Positions 25,789 through 35,252 are shown, counted from the first letter of the stretch. The stretch is DNA of 64,000 nucleotides from Actinomadura sp. NBRC 104425 (GCF_030269545.1 NZ_BSTN01000027.1:18523-82522), one strand, 5' to 3'. The notes: a model not told the origin generated them from the letters alone. Numbers and translations are program-made.

Positions 25789-26355
25789 ATGAGACGTACC
25801 GTCACGGCCGTCGTGGTGTCCGGTGCCCTGCTCAGCCTCGGCGCCACATGCGAGCCGACCGCGGCCCCGTCGCCCACGGCGTCGGCGACCGCGTCGGCGA
25901 AGGCGGCGGGCGCCGAGCCTTCCACCACCGCGAGCACGGCGTCGCCGAAGGTCGACAAGCGCACCGTCACCGAGACCGAGGTGATCCCCTACAAGACCCG
26001 GCGGGTGAAGGACCCGAACCTGGCGAAGGGCACCACCAAGGTGAGGAGCCGGGGCCGCAAGGGCATCAAGAAGCTCACCTACGAGCTCACCTTCACCAAT
26101 GGCAAGAGGACGCGTAAGAAGCTGATCCGCCAGGTGGTCACCAGGGCACCGGTCACCCGGATCATCGCCGTCGGCACCAGGCAGTCCGCGCGCTGCGACC
26201 CTAACTACAGCCCCTGCGTGCCGATCGCCAGCGACGTCGACTGCGCGGGCGGCGGGGGCAACGGCCCCGCTTACGTGCGAGGTCCCGTCCGCGTCATCGA
26301 CACCGACATCTACGACCTGGACAACGACGGCGACGGCATCGGCTGCGACGGCTGA
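25789..26355 (+). CDS. Secreted G5-like/Excalibur-like protein
   Basis: A 188-residue exported protein. The N terminus has a signal sequence (RRTVTAVVVSGALLSLGATC) with a cysteine that could be lipidated, though the lipobox is not canonical. A Ser/Thr/Pro/Ala-rich linker follows, then a G5-type region (RTVTETEVIPYKTRRVKDPNL through QVVTRAPVTRIIAVGT), and a C-terminal module with paired cysteines (CDPNYSPC, SDVDC) ending in DLDNDGDGIGCDG, an Excalibur-like calcium-binding motif. Cell-wall binding is likely. GGAGGGAAA precedes the ATG. Confidence 0.8.
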   Translation: MRRTVTAVVVSGALLSLGATCEPTAAPSPTASATASAKAAGAEPSTTASTASPKVDKRTVTETEVIPYKTRRVKDPNLAKGTTKVRSRGRKGIKKLTYELTFTNGKRTRKKLIRQVVTRAPVTRIIAVGTRQSARCDPNYSPCVPIASDVDCAGGGGNGPAYVRGPVRVIDTDIYDLDNDGDGIGCDG

Positions 26356-26369
26356 CCCCGCATGAGCGC

Positions 26370-26398
26370 GCCCCTTCCGGTCCGCCCCCGGGAGGGGC
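26370..26398 (+). terminator. Hairpin terminator after the G5-like gene
   Basis: GCCCCTTCCGG (26370-26380) pairs with 26388-26398 with one wobble. The following 26399-26842 holds no gene I can support; it is presumably the promoter region of the Lrp gene. Confidence 0.55.
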
Positions 26399-26842
26399 AC
26401 AAGCGCCCAATCCCCAAGCACATCAACCCAGCCAAGACGCAAGCAGCGCAAGCGAACACGTCACACATGCCGCCACCCTGTCCCCGGCCGAACCAGAACA
26501 GAGCCGCACCCGTACCGGCCGGCCTGCAGCGCCGCACGCTTCCAGCGGCATGTGCGGCCCCGATCGCCGCAGCGCCATGCGGCGGGCGGCTTCCGCAGCG
26601 CACCCACGGGCGGCGGCGGTTTGCGCGGCGGCGTGGGTACGTCGTCCACAGCGCGGGCAGCCCGCAGCGGCGACGCGTTCGGCAGCGTCAGGCCCCGCGG
26701 GACGTGGGGCGGGCTCAGTTCGGTGCAGGGGCGACCTCGGATGGCGGGTCTCGGAGACCGCTGGATCGGCCCAGCGGCTCTGCCTTGCCGGTGCGGCCGC
26801 CTCGCACGGTGGGCGACGGTCGAAGCCTGGCAGCATGGCCAC

Positions 26843-27298
26843 ATGGACCGGATCGATCGCAAGATCCTCCGTGAGCTGCAGGATGACGGGCGGCTCAGCA
26901 ACACCGAACTGGCCGACAAAGTGGGGTTGACTCCGTCGCCGTGCCTGCGGCGCGTGCGGCAGCTCGAACGCGACGGGGTGATCCGCGGTTACCGGGCGCT
27001 GCTGGACGGCGCGGCGCTGGGGCGCGGCTTCCAGTCGTTCGTCACCATCGTGATGCGGCAGGAGGACCAGGCCACGGTGGCCGAGTTCGAACGCAGGGTC
27101 GCCGAACTGCCCGAGGTGGTGGAGGCGCACCGGCTGTTCGGCGATCCGGACTACCTGCTGCGCGTCGCCGTGGCCGACATCGCCGCCTACGAGCGCTTCT
27201 ACACCGACGTGCTCTCCGGCCTGCCCGGCATCGCCCAGCTGACCTCGCATCTGGCGATGAAGGTGGTCAAGTCCGACCGCGGCCTGCCGATCACGTGA
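26843..27298 (+). CDS. Lrp/AsnC-family transcriptional regulator
   Basis: A 151-residue regulator. The HTH is DRIDRKILRELQDDGRLSNTELADKVGLTPSPCLRRVRQLE, followed by GVIRGYRALLDG, and a RAM ligand-binding domain (FVTIVMRQEDQATVAEFERRV, VVEAHRLFGDPDYLLRVAVADIAAYERFY). It likely controls the LysE-type exporter 111 bases downstream in response to an amino acid, a frequent gene pairing. A longer open frame starting at 26552 is not supported. Confidence 0.9.
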   Translation: MDRIDRKILRELQDDGRLSNTELADKVGLTPSPCLRRVRQLERDGVIRGYRALLDGAALGRGFQSFVTIVMRQEDQATVAEFERRVAELPEVVEAHRLFGDPDYLLRVAVADIAAYERFYTDVLSGLPGIAQLTSHLAMKVVKSDRGLPIT

Positions 27299-27409
27299 CG
27301 GAACCTGCGGCGCGTTTTGCGTTTCTGCGCAATTTCCTGCCATCGACGCGGCCGACGGCGGCATGATCGGTCATCGCGTGCCAAGCGTTCCCGGTTAGCT
27401 TCGGGGGGC

Positions 27410-28063
27410 ATGGACACGCGCGAGCTGCTGCTGTTCCTCGGTGTGGACCTGCTGCTGGTCTGCACTCCGGGCCCCGACTGGCTCTACGTCATCGCCCGGA
27501 GCCTCAGGCAGGGGAAGCGGACGGGTCTGGCCGCCGTCGCGGGCATCTGCGCGGGCTATACCGTCCACACTGCGGTCGCCGCCGCCGGGCTGGCCTCCGC
27601 GCTGCGGAGCGTTCCGGCCGCGCTGCCGGTGCTGCGCTACGCGGGCGCCGCCTACCTGGTCGTGCTCGCCGTGCGCACGCTGCTGGCACTGCGCCGCCAC
27701 GCCCCCGGTGAGGCGGACGGCTCCGCGACCGCCGACCCACGGCACCCGCTGGCGGAGCCGACGCGCGTCGTGCTGCGGCAGAGCCTGGTCATCGCCCTGC
27801 TCAACCCCAAGGGACTGCTGCTGTACCTGTCGCTGATGCCGCAGTTCGTCTCGCCGGACGCGGCCGTCCCGATCAGCGTGCAGTTCGCCACGCTCGGCTG
27901 CCTGCACGTCGCGCAGTGCGCCTGCGTCTACGGGGCGGTAGCCGTCGCGGCGGGACGCGCCGGCGCCGCGCTCACCGCCGACGCCAGGGCGTCCCGGCGC
28001 ATGACCGCCGTCTCGGCGACGCTCCTGCTGCTGGTGGCCGCGTTCTCCCTCGGCGCCCAGTGA
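27410..28063 (+). CDS. LysE/RhtB-family amino-acid exporter
   Basis: A 217-residue inner-membrane protein with about six hydrophobic helices. It shows the family start LLLFLGVDLLLVCTPGPDWLYVIARSLRQGKRTGLAAVAGICAGYTVH and the mid-protein SLVIALLNPKGLLLYLSLMPQFV. LysE/RhtB proteins expel amino acids or homoserine lactones. The upstream Lrp regulator fits this. The ATG follows a GGGGGGC stretch. It ends 25 bases before the convergent geosmin synthase gene. Confidence 0.88.
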   Translation: MDTRELLLFLGVDLLLVCTPGPDWLYVIARSLRQGKRTGLAAVAGICAGYTVHTAVAAAGLASALRSVPAALPVLRYAGAAYLVVLAVRTLLALRRHAPGEADGSATADPRHPLAEPTRVVLRQSLVIALLNPKGLLLYLSLMPQFVSPDAAVPISVQFATLGCLHVAQCACVYGAVAVAAGRAGAALTADARASRRMTAVSATLLLLVAAFSLGAQ

Positions 28064-28088
28064 TCCGGGCCGCCGGGGCCGCCGCCTG

Positions 28089-30350
28089 CTACCGGCGGTC
28101 GGGGTAGCGGCGGCGCAGGTCGGATTCGGTGTAGCGGCGGCACTTCTGGTGCCAGTTGAGGATTCCGGCGAGCCAGTTCTGCAGGTCCAGGACGTAGCCG
28201 TCGAGGAGGGCGCGCGCCTCTGCGTCGAGGTCGAAGTCGTCGTAGAGCACCGGCAGTTCGAAGTTGGCGGCGCGCTGGAACTGCCGCAGACGCGCGTTCA
28301 GCAGGTCGTGGACGATGAGCACGGCGGTCGGGTAGTCGCAGCCGAAGAAGTTCTCCACCACCAGGCCGGCGTTGTGCAGGTCGCCCTCGAACTCGATCTC
28401 CTTCTGGTAGGAGAACAGGTCGTTGAGCAGGCACGCGACGTCCATGGCGGCGTTCTCCAGCGACCGCATGGGGCTGGTGTCGTAGATCTCCGGGGGCACG
28501 TGGTACCAGCGGCTCAGCCTGCACAGCGAGATGGTCAGGTCGGAGCCGAAGGTGCGGCGCCGCATCTCGATGTAGTCGACCGGGTCGGGGACGCGGTTGT
28601 GCGCCTGGTTGTCCAGCTCCCACAGCCAACTGTCGATCATGTATTCGACGGCGGTACGGAGCCGCCGGCGGGCTTCGACGGCCATCGGGCCCGCGGTGCG
28701 CTTCCACAGGTCGGCCAGCGACCGCTCCAATGCGTTCACCGCATGCGGCACGGCCTCGGGGTCCTCCACCGGCATGAACAGGCGCAGGCGCTCGTTGCAG
28801 GCCTTGGCCCCCGCCAGGTCGCGGAACCGGCCGAACACCACGGGGTAGTAGTCGTCGCCGTAGGTGCCCCAGGTGAGCCAGCAGGACGCCAGGGTCAGCT
28901 CCTGCGGGGTGGCCCGGGGATGCAGACCGGCCGCGCACAGCGGGAGGTCGAAGTCGCGCAGGTCGCCCTCGCTCCAGATGTCGGAGAACGGGACGCCCGG
29001 CTGGGCCCGCAGTATGCCCATGCGTTCCGCCCACTCCACGACCTCTTCGCGCGACCGCTCCAGGTGGGGGCTCAGCGTGAGGGGGAACGGGATGTCGATG
29101 TCGGGGACCAGCGACGGCCCCGCCTTCCGCGGGGCGAAGGTGTATGTGCGGGCGCGGCGCAGCAGCGTTTTGAGGTTGAGCCCCGACGTGCCGAGGCCGC
29201 GCAGCGCCCCGGGACGGCCGACGTCCAGGTCCTTGTTCATGTAGCGGCTGGAGCGCATGTGCCACTCGTGCCCGCCCGCCTGCCAGTCCTGCAGGCCCTT
29301 GGCGTAGGCCAGGACGCGCGCGCAGCCCTCCGGGTCGAGCCCGGTGTCGGCGAACAGCGGCGGCAGTTCGGTGGCGGCGGTGTGCTCGAACTGCTGCAAC
29401 CGCGACGTCAGTACGTCGTTGACGGCGTCGGCGGCCTCCTGCGTCGAGCATCCGAAGAAGGTCTCCAGCACCAGCACGCCGTTGTTGAGCTCGCCCTCCT
29501 GCTCGGTCTCGCGCTGGTAGGAGAACAGGTCGTTGCGCAGGTGCACGCCGTCGGAGAAGGTGTCGCGCAGCACCCGCAGCGGCCGCGAGTACGCCACCAG
29601 CGCGGGGACCTCGGCGTTGGCGGCGTGCTCCACCAGGCACGCCGACCAGGGCGCCCCGCCGACGCGGCGGCGCATCTCGATGTACTCGACCGGGTTCGGC
29701 ACCCGGTTCTGGTCGATGTTGGCCAGCTCCCACAGCGACTCGTTGAGCAGGTGGTCGGTGTGCTCGCGGAACCGCACCCGCCAGGCGCGGGACATGGCGG
29801 GGATGGTGCGCGCCCACAGGTCGGCCAAGCCCGCCTCGACGGGGTTGCGCGGCTCGGGCGTCGGCCCGCCGTCCGGCGGCATGAACAGCGGCAGCCGGTC
29901 GAGGTGGGCCTTGCCGCCCTCGCGGTCGCGGGTGCGTTTGTACTTCTCCAGGAAGTGGTCGTCGAAGAAGAACACCCATACGTACCAGTCGGTGATGAGA
30001 CTCAGTTCGTCGGCGTCGCAGTCGGGGTGGGTGTAGGCGCACAGCAGCGCGTAGTCGTGGTCTTCCAGGTCCTGGTCGGTCCAGACACCCGAGCCCTCCA
30101 GCATCTGCATGTCGCGGGCCCACCGGCGGGCGTGGACGCGTGCGGCGTCGACATGCGGGTTCAGCCGGGCCGGGTACGGCATGTAGAAGTCCGGCAGTTC
30201 GAACGGCTTGCCGCCGGCGGGCTCGCTCGTGCCCGCCTCCCGCCCCCGCGCGGCGAGGCGCGCGGCGGAGGTGCCCAGCCCGGTCGGCCCCGCCGGCCGG
30301 CCGTTCCGGACCGCCGTCTCCTCACCTGAGGTCGTCTGGAACACGCTCAT
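28089..30350 (-). CDS. geoA: Bifunctional germacradienol/geosmin synthase
   Basis: A 753-residue two-domain class I terpene synthase. The N-terminal domain has the metal motif DDHFLE (in FFFDDHFLEKYK) and the NSE-type NDLFSYQRE; the C-terminal domain has the variant DDYYP and NDLFSYQKE. This architecture and length are those of geosmin synthase, in which the N half turns farnesyl diphosphate into germacradienol and the C half forms geosmin. I take the ATG at 30350, preceded by AGGGA, over a GTG six bases earlier. It is monocistronic and not part of the polyketide cluster. The gap 30351-30547 holds only its promoter region. Confidence 0.95.
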   Translation of the reverse strand: MSVFQTTSGEETAVRNGRPAGPTGLGTSAARLAARGREAGTSEPAGGKPFELPDFYMPYPARLNPHVDAARVHARRWARDMQMLEGSGVWTDQDLEDHDYALLCAYTHPDCDADELSLITDWYVWVFFFDDHFLEKYKRTRDREGGKAHLDRLPLFMPPDGGPTPEPRNPVEAGLADLWARTIPAMSRAWRVRFREHTDHLLNESLWELANIDQNRVPNPVEYIEMRRRVGGAPWSACLVEHAANAEVPALVAYSRPLRVLRDTFSDGVHLRNDLFSYQRETEQEGELNNGVLVLETFFGCSTQEAADAVNDVLTSRLQQFEHTAATELPPLFADTGLDPEGCARVLAYAKGLQDWQAGGHEWHMRSSRYMNKDLDVGRPGALRGLGTSGLNLKTLLRRARTYTFAPRKAGPSLVPDIDIPFPLTLSPHLERSREEVVEWAERMGILRAQPGVPFSDIWSEGDLRDFDLPLCAAGLHPRATPQELTLASCWLTWGTYGDDYYPVVFGRFRDLAGAKACNERLRLFMPVEDPEAVPHAVNALERSLADLWKRTAGPMAVEARRRLRTAVEYMIDSWLWELDNQAHNRVPDPVDYIEMRRRTFGSDLTISLCRLSRWYHVPPEIYDTSPMRSLENAAMDVACLLNDLFSYQKEIEFEGDLHNAGLVVENFFGCDYPTAVLIVHDLLNARLRQFQRAANFELPVLYDDFDLDAEARALLDGYVLDLQNWLAGILNWHQKCRRYTESDLRRRYPDRR

Positions 30351-30547
30351 CGCCACATCCCTGCCGATTCGGGGCCGCCGGACCAGTGATTCGCCTCAAG
30401 TATTGGCACGTGCGCACTCTGTGACCAGACGCGTAAGGGGCGGTGACGGTGACATTGCGCTGCCGTCCGCTAACGAACGTGTCACGCCGAGGTGATTGTG
30501 TGTTCCAACGGTGCAGGTGAGGCCGCCGTTGCTAGGGCGACGGGTGT

Positions 30548-30742
30548 CTACAGGCCTGGCCGCCATCCCACCTGGGACCGGCCGACCCACGTCACCTCGT
30601 CCCGGCCCCGGCACCACGCGGCGGGCTCGGGCCGCGGCGGCGGGCCGGGGGCGGTACGGCCCGCCAGGGTGAGCAGCACGGCGACGACGGCCGCCAGCTC
30701 CTCCTCGTCCGGGTGGCCGCGCACCACCTTCAGGACGGTCAC
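30548..30742 (-). CDS. accE: Acyl-CoA carboxylase epsilon subunit
   Basis: A 64-residue protein beginning VLKVVRGHPDEEELAAVVAVLLTL, the conserved core of the small epsilon subunits that stabilise actinobacterial acyl-CoA carboxylases. It starts at a GTG overlapping the carboxylase beta stop (GTGA), so it is translationally coupled. The C-terminal half, rich in proline and tryptophan (AAWCRGRDEVTWVGRSQ), is typical. It ends the E-F-A-B transcription unit of the polyketide cluster. Confidence 0.85.
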   Translation of the reverse strand: MTVLKVVRGHPDEEELAAVVAVLLTLAGRTAPGPPPRPEPAAWCRGRDEVTWVGRSQVGWRPGL

Positions 30743-32379
30743 TGCGGCTGGTTCCCGTGCTTGCGGCTGGGCAGCTGGGCGTATTTGGCGCTAAGCATCT
30801 CCAGCGCCCGGATCAGGGTCCTGCGGGTGTCGGCCGGGTCGATGACGTCGTCCACCAGGCCGCGCTCGGCGGCGTAGTAGGGGTGCATCAGCGCGGCCCT
30901 GTACTCCTTGACCATCCGGGCGCGCATGGCGTCGGGGTCGTCGGCGGCGGCGATCTGCTTACGGAAGATCACGTTGGCCGCGCCCTCCGCGCCCATCACC
31001 GCGATTTCGTTGGTCGGCCAGGCGTAGGTGAGGTCGGCGCCGATGGACTGCGAGTCCATCACGATGTACGCGCCGCCGTACGCCTTGCGCAGCACGACCG
31101 ACACGCGCGGCACGGTGGCGTTGCAGTAGGCGTACAGCAGCTTGGCCCCGTGCCGGATGATGCCGCCGTGCTCCTGGTCCACGCCGGGCAGGAACCCCGG
31201 CACGTCCAGCAGCGTCACCAGCGGGATGTTGAACGCGTCGCACATCTGGACGAACCGCGCCGCCTTCTCCGAGGCGTGGATGTCCAGTACGCCCGCCAGT
31301 GTCATCGGCTGGTTGGCGATGACGCCGACGAGCCGGCCGCCCAGGTGCGCCAGCGTGCAGATGACGTTGGTCGCCCAGCGTTCGTGCACCTCCAGGTGCT
31401 CGCCGTCGTCGACGATCTCCTCGATGACCGCGCGCATGTCGTACGGGCGGTTGCCGTCCACCGGCACCAGGTCCAGCAGCGCCGCGCCGTCCCGGTCCAC
31501 CGGGTCGGACGTGGGACGCGGCGGCGGGCTCTCCCGGTTGTTGCTCGGCAGCAGCGACAGTAGGTACCGCACCTCCGCCAGGCAGGTCTCCTCGTCCTCG
31601 TAGACGAAGTGGCACACCCCGGAGGTCTCGGCGTGCACGTCCGCGCCGCCGAGTCCGTTGTGGGTGATCTCCTCCCCGGTCACCGCCTGGACGACATCCG
31701 GGCCGGTAATGAACATTTGCGCGGTGCCCCGCACCATGAACACGAAGTCGGTCAGCGCCGGGGAGTAGGCGGCGCCCCCGGCGCACGGCCCGAGCATCAC
31801 GCTGATCTGCGGGATCACCCCGGACGCCCGGGTGTTGCGCTGGAAGATGCCGCCGTACCCGGCCAGCGCCGTGACTCCCTCCTGGATGCGCGCCCCGGCG
31901 CCGTCGTTCAGCGACACCAGCGGCGCCCCGGCGGCGATCGCCATGTCCATGATCTTGTGAATCTTGCGGGCGTGCGCCTCGCCGAGCGCCCCGCCGAAGA
32001 TGCGAAAGTCGTGCGCGTAGACGAACACCTGCCGGCCGTGCACGGTGCCCCAGCCGGTGACCACCCCGTCGGTGAAGGGCCTTTTGTCCTCCAGTCCGAA
32101 GCCGGTCGCCTGGTGCCGCCGCAACGGCTCGACCTCGTTGAACGACCCCTCGTCCAGCAGCAGCCCGATGCGCTCGCGGACGGTGAGCTTGCCCTTGGCG
32201 CGCTGCGCCTCGGTGGCCCGCTCGCTCGGTCCCTTGGCCGCCTCGGCCTTCAGCCGGGCCAGCTCGGCGACCCGGTTGCGCATCCGCGGTTCGGCCTGCT
32301 CTGCGGGCGGCGGGGAGGCGGTCTGCGGAAGGCGTTGTGTCGCGGTGCTGTCGGTCACTGAGATGGTCACCTGGCTCAC
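30739..32379 (-). CDS. accB: Acyl-CoA carboxylase beta (carboxyltransferase) subunit
   Basis: A 546-residue carboxyltransferase of the biotin-dependent acyl-CoA carboxylase family. Segments include KGKLTVRERIGLLLDEGSF, GGALGEAHARKIHKIMDMAI, GPCAGGAAYSPALTDFVFMV and GAEGAANVIFRKQI. With a biotinylated alpha subunit encoded elsewhere it makes malonyl-CoA (or methylmalonyl-CoA). Lying 24 bases behind KS-beta in the same operon, it most likely feeds extender units to the polyketide synthase. The residue that separates acetyl- from propionyl-CoA preference lies in the VLDIHASEKAARF region but was not resolved here. Confidence 0.9.
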   Translation of the reverse strand: MSQVTISVTDSTATQRLPQTASPPPAEQAEPRMRNRVAELARLKAEAAKGPSERATEAQRAKGKLTVRERIGLLLDEGSFNEVEPLRRHQATGFGLEDKRPFTDGVVTGWGTVHGRQVFVYAHDFRIFGGALGEAHARKIHKIMDMAIAAGAPLVSLNDGAGARIQEGVTALAGYGGIFQRNTRASGVIPQISVMLGPCAGGAAYSPALTDFVFMVRGTAQMFITGPDVVQAVTGEEITHNGLGGADVHAETSGVCHFVYEDEETCLAEVRYLLSLLPSNNRESPPPRPTSDPVDRDGAALLDLVPVDGNRPYDMRAVIEEIVDDGEHLEVHERWATNVICTLAHLGGRLVGVIANQPMTLAGVLDIHASEKAARFVQMCDAFNIPLVTLLDVPGFLPGVDQEHGGIIRHGAKLLYAYCNATVPRVSVVLRKAYGGAYIVMDSQSIGADLTYAWPTNEIAVMGAEGAANVIFRKQIAAADDPDAMRARMVKEYRAALMHPYYAAERGLVDDVIDPADTRRTLIRALEMLSAKYAQLPSRKHGNQPQ

Positions 32380-32403
32380 ACCTTTCGAGTACTGGTCGGG
32401 TCG

Positions 32404-33651
32404 TCAGACGGCGGCCGCCGTCCGGGCGGCGGCCGAGGGCGCGCGCACCACCGCGGCCGAGTTGAACCCGCCCTGGCCGCGGGCCAGCACCAGCGCCACC
32501 CGCACCTCGGCGGCGCGCGGGCGGCCGGTCACCAGGTCGAGTTCGTACTCGGCGGCGGGCGAGACGTTGGTGGTGGGCGGGATCAGCCCGTCGCGGATGG
32601 ACAGCAGCGCGGCCGCCACGTCCAGCGACGCGGCCCCGGAGTAGAGCCGGCCCGTCATCGTCTTGGGCGCGGTGACCGGCACCCCGCCCGGGCCGAAGAC
32701 CGCGTTGATCGCGTCCGCCTCGATCCGGTCGAGCTCGGGGACGGCCGCGGCGTCGGCGAACACCACGTCGACCTCGCCCGGGTCGGCGCCGGCGTCGGCC
32801 AGGGCGAGCCGGATGGCGCGCTCCAGCCCGGGCGGGCGTCCGCTGCCCGGCGCCGGGTCGAACGTGGCGCCGTACCCGGCGATCTCCCCGTAGACCTTCG
32901 CGGCGCCGCGTTCGCGTGCCGCGTCGGCGTCCTCCAGCACGAGCAGCGCCCCGCCCTCCCCCGCGACGTGCCCGCACGCCTCGGCGTCGAACGGCAGGTA
33001 GGCGCGGTCCGGGTCGTCGCGGAGGCTGAGCCGCCCGCCGGCGAGCTGGGCCACCCAGCCCCACGGGCAGATCGACCCGTCGACCCCGCCGGACATGATG
33101 AGCCTGCTGCCCTTGCGGATCTGCCGGCGGGCCTGCGCGATCGCGTCCAGGCCGCCCGCCTGGTCGCTGACGACCACGCCGCTCGGGCCGCGCATCCCGT
33201 GCCGGATGGAGATCTGTCCGGTGTTGACCGCGTAGAACCAGGCGAACGACTGGAAGGCGCTGACGTACCGGCCGCCCTTGCTCCACAGGTTCCGCAGCTC
33301 GCGCTGCCCGAACTCGAACCCGCCCGCGGAGCTGGCCGTGGTCACGCCCATGTCGAACTCGGGCACGTCGCCGGGGCGCACCCCGGCGTCCTCCAGCGCC
33401 CAGTCCGCCGCGACCAGTGCGAGCCGGGTCATATGGTCGGTCTGCGGCAGCAGCCGCGCGGGCAGCAGGTCCTCGGCGACGAAGCCGGGCACCTCCCCCG
33501 CCAGCCGCGCCGGATACCGCTGCGGGTCGAACCGCCGGACGCGGCCGATGCCGCCGCGTCCGGCGCGCGTCGCGTCCCAGAACGCCTCGGTGCCCAGGCC
33601 GTTGGGGGCCGTCACCCCGATGCCGGTCACCACCACGCACGCGCCGGTCAC
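32404..33651 (-). CDS. Type II polyketide synthase KS-beta (chain length factor)
   Basis: A 415-residue ketosynthase-like protein. The position of the active-site cysteine is glutamine (Q164 in SDQAGGLDA), the defining change of chain length factors, which pair with KS-alpha and decarboxylate malonyl-ACP while setting chain length. The start GTG overlaps the KS-alpha stop (GTGA), the usual coupling for this heterodimer. Product length cannot be read directly; gene context favours a decaketide. The longer open frame crossing into KS-alpha is not a fusion. Confidence 0.95.
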   Translation of the reverse strand: MTGACVVVTGIGVTAPNGLGTEAFWDATRAGRGGIGRVRRFDPQRYPARLAGEVPGFVAEDLLPARLLPQTDHMTRLALVAADWALEDAGVRPGDVPEFDMGVTTASSAGGFEFGQRELRNLWSKGGRYVSAFQSFAWFYAVNTGQISIRHGMRGPSGVVVSDQAGGLDAIAQARRQIRKGSRLIMSGGVDGSICPWGWVAQLAGGRLSLRDDPDRAYLPFDAEACGHVAGEGGALLVLEDADAARERGAAKVYGEIAGYGATFDPAPGSGRPPGLERAIRLALADAGADPGEVDVVFADAAAVPELDRIEADAINAVFGPGGVPVTAPKTMTGRLYSGAASLDVAAALLSIRDGLIPPTTNVSPAAEYELDLVTGRPRAAEVRVALVLARGQGGFNSAAVVRAPSAAARTAAAV

Positions 33652-34916
33652 GCCGCCTTCCTCTCCTTCGCGGTCAGCACCATCGCGCTCTGGAAGCCAC
33701 CGAATCCGCTGCCCACGGTGAGCACCGTGTCGGTCTTCCACTCGCGGGCGGTGATCGGCACGTAGTCCAGGTCGCATTCGGGGTCGGGGGTGTGCAGGTT
33801 GGCGGTCGGCGGAACGACGTCGTTCTCGATCGCCAGCACGGACGCGGCGATCTCGATCGAGCCGATCGCGCCCAGCGAGTGCCCGATCATCGACTTGATG
33901 GAGCTGACCGGGGTCGCGTAGGCGTGCTCGCCCAGGCTGCGCTTGAACGCGGCGGTCTCGTGCCGGTCGTTCTGCTTGGTGCCCGAGCCGTGCGCGTTGA
34001 TGTAGTCCACGTCCTCGGGGTTCATCCGCGCCTCGGCCAGCGCCACGCGGATGGCCTCGGCCATCTCCCGGCCGTCGGGCCGCAGCCCGGTCATGTGGAA
34101 GGCGTTGCAGCGGGTGGCGAACCCGGCGATCTCGGCGTAGACGTGCGCCCGGCGGGCCTTCGCGTGGTCCAGCTCCTCCAGCACGAACACCGCCGAGCCC
34201 TCGCCGAGGACGAAGCCGTTGCGGGTGCCGTCGAAGGGGCGGGAGGCGTGCTCGGCGTCGTCGTTGCGCGGCGTGGTCGCCTTGATCGCGTCGAAGCAGG
34301 CCACCGTGATGGGCGAGATCGGCGCGTCGGTCGCGCCGGCGACCATCACATCGGCGGCGCCCTCCCGGATCAGCTCGGTGGCGTAGCCGACCGAGTCGAG
34401 TCCGGACGTGCAGCCGGTGGACACCACCGTGGTCGGGCCCTCGGCGCCGACCGCCCAGGCGACCTCGGCGGCGAACGAGCTGGGCACGAAGTAGTCGTAC
34501 AGGTGCGGCACCGCGTACCGGTGGTCCACCAGGTCGAGGCGGCCGCCGTCGCTGACGACGTTGTACTCGCGGTCCAGGCCCATGGTGGCACCGACCGCGC
34601 TGCCGATGGTGACACCGGTGCGGTAGGGGTCGAGCTCGGCCGGTTCCAGGCCGCTGTCGGCCACCGCCTCGCGCGCGGTCACCACGGCGAGCTGCGCGGC
34701 CCGGTCCATGCGGCGGATCTCCTGCGGAGTGAGGCCGTGCGCCTGCGGATCGAAGTCGATCTCCGCCGCGACCCGCGAGCGGAACTGGGACGGGTCGAAG
34801 AAGGTGATGCCCCGGGTCGCGGTGCGGCCCTCGCTGAGCAGGTTCCAGAAGTCCTTGACACCGATCCCGCCGGGGGCGGTGACACCGATCCCGGTGATCG
34901 CTACCCGCCTCGTCAT
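33648..34916 (-). CDS. Type II polyketide synthase KS-alpha
   Basis: A 422-residue ketosynthase with the full catalytic set: C169 in VVSTGCTSGLD, H309 in YINAHGSGTKQND and H346 in KSMIGHSLGA. It condenses malonyl-ACP units with KS-beta to form the poly-beta-ketone backbone. The N terminus TRRVAITGIGVTAPGGIGVKDFW is typical. Its start overlaps the cyclase stop by four bases (ATGA), so cyclase, KS-alpha and KS-beta are made in a coupled fashion. Confidence 0.97.
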   Translation of the reverse strand: MTRRVAITGIGVTAPGGIGVKDFWNLLSEGRTATRGITFFDPSQFRSRVAAEIDFDPQAHGLTPQEIRRMDRAAQLAVVTAREAVADSGLEPAELDPYRTGVTIGSAVGATMGLDREYNVVSDGGRLDLVDHRYAVPHLYDYFVPSSFAAEVAWAVGAEGPTTVVSTGCTSGLDSVGYATELIREGAADVMVAGATDAPISPITVACFDAIKATTPRNDDAEHASRPFDGTRNGFVLGEGSAVFVLEELDHAKARRAHVYAEIAGFATRCNAFHMTGLRPDGREMAEAIRVALAEARMNPEDVDYINAHGSGTKQNDRHETAAFKRSLGEHAYATPVSSIKSMIGHSLGAIGSIEIAASVLAIENDVVPPTANLHTPDPECDLDYVPITAREWKTDTVLTVGSGFGGFQSAMVLTAKERKAA

Positions 34917-35239
34917 CGTGCCTCCCAGTGGTAGAAGCGCTGCGCCATCGCGTCCTTCGGCGACCGCCAGGTCTGCGGGTCGTAGGCCTGGATGAACGGC
35001 TTGAGGTTCTCGCTGATGCCGATGAACAGGGGGTGCGTCCTGGCCTCCTCGATGGCCGCGCCGCCGTGCTCGTCGTCGAAGTCCTGCAGGTGGAAGTACA
35101 GGTCATGGAAGGTGAACAGCTGCCGCCGCCGGGTGCCCATCCGGTGCGGCATCTCGGTCTGGTCGAACTCGGCGAACAGCTTGGCGACGTCGTCGCTGGT
35201 GCCGGGGCGGATACGCGCGACGATCAACGTGCTGTGCAT
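34913..35239 (-). CDS. Polyketide cyclase, TcmI/UrdF/JadI-like
   Basis: A 108-residue protein of the TcmI cyclase fold (ferredoxin-like dimer). It begins MHSTLIVARIRPGTSDDVAKLF and contains TEMPHRMGTRRRQLFTFHDLYFHLQDF, HPLFIGISENLKPFIQAYDP, and a C-terminal AMAQRFYHWEA, a sequence style I associate with the angucycline cyclases UrdF/JadI that close the angular rings. AAGGAGCACCC lies upstream of the ATG. Position directly before KS-alpha is the same as in known angucycline clusters. Confidence 0.92.
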   Translation of the reverse strand: MHSTLIVARIRPGTSDDVAKLFAEFDQTEMPHRMGTRRRQLFTFHDLYFHLQDFDDEHGGAAIEEARTHPLFIGISENLKPFIQAYDPQTWRSPKDAMAQRFYHWEAR

Positions 35240-35252
35240 GGGTGCTCCTTGC

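Noticed and set aside
26552..26842. N-terminal extension of the Lrp regulator
   Set aside because: Low-complexity Arg/Gly sequence not found in Lrp proteins; HTH starts right after the ATG at 26843.
32404..35106. 900-residue minus-strand open frame covering KS-beta and part of the region upstream
   Set aside because: Only the part from the GTG at 33651 is KS-beta; the rest is the KS-alpha gene in the wrong frame, kept open by high GC.
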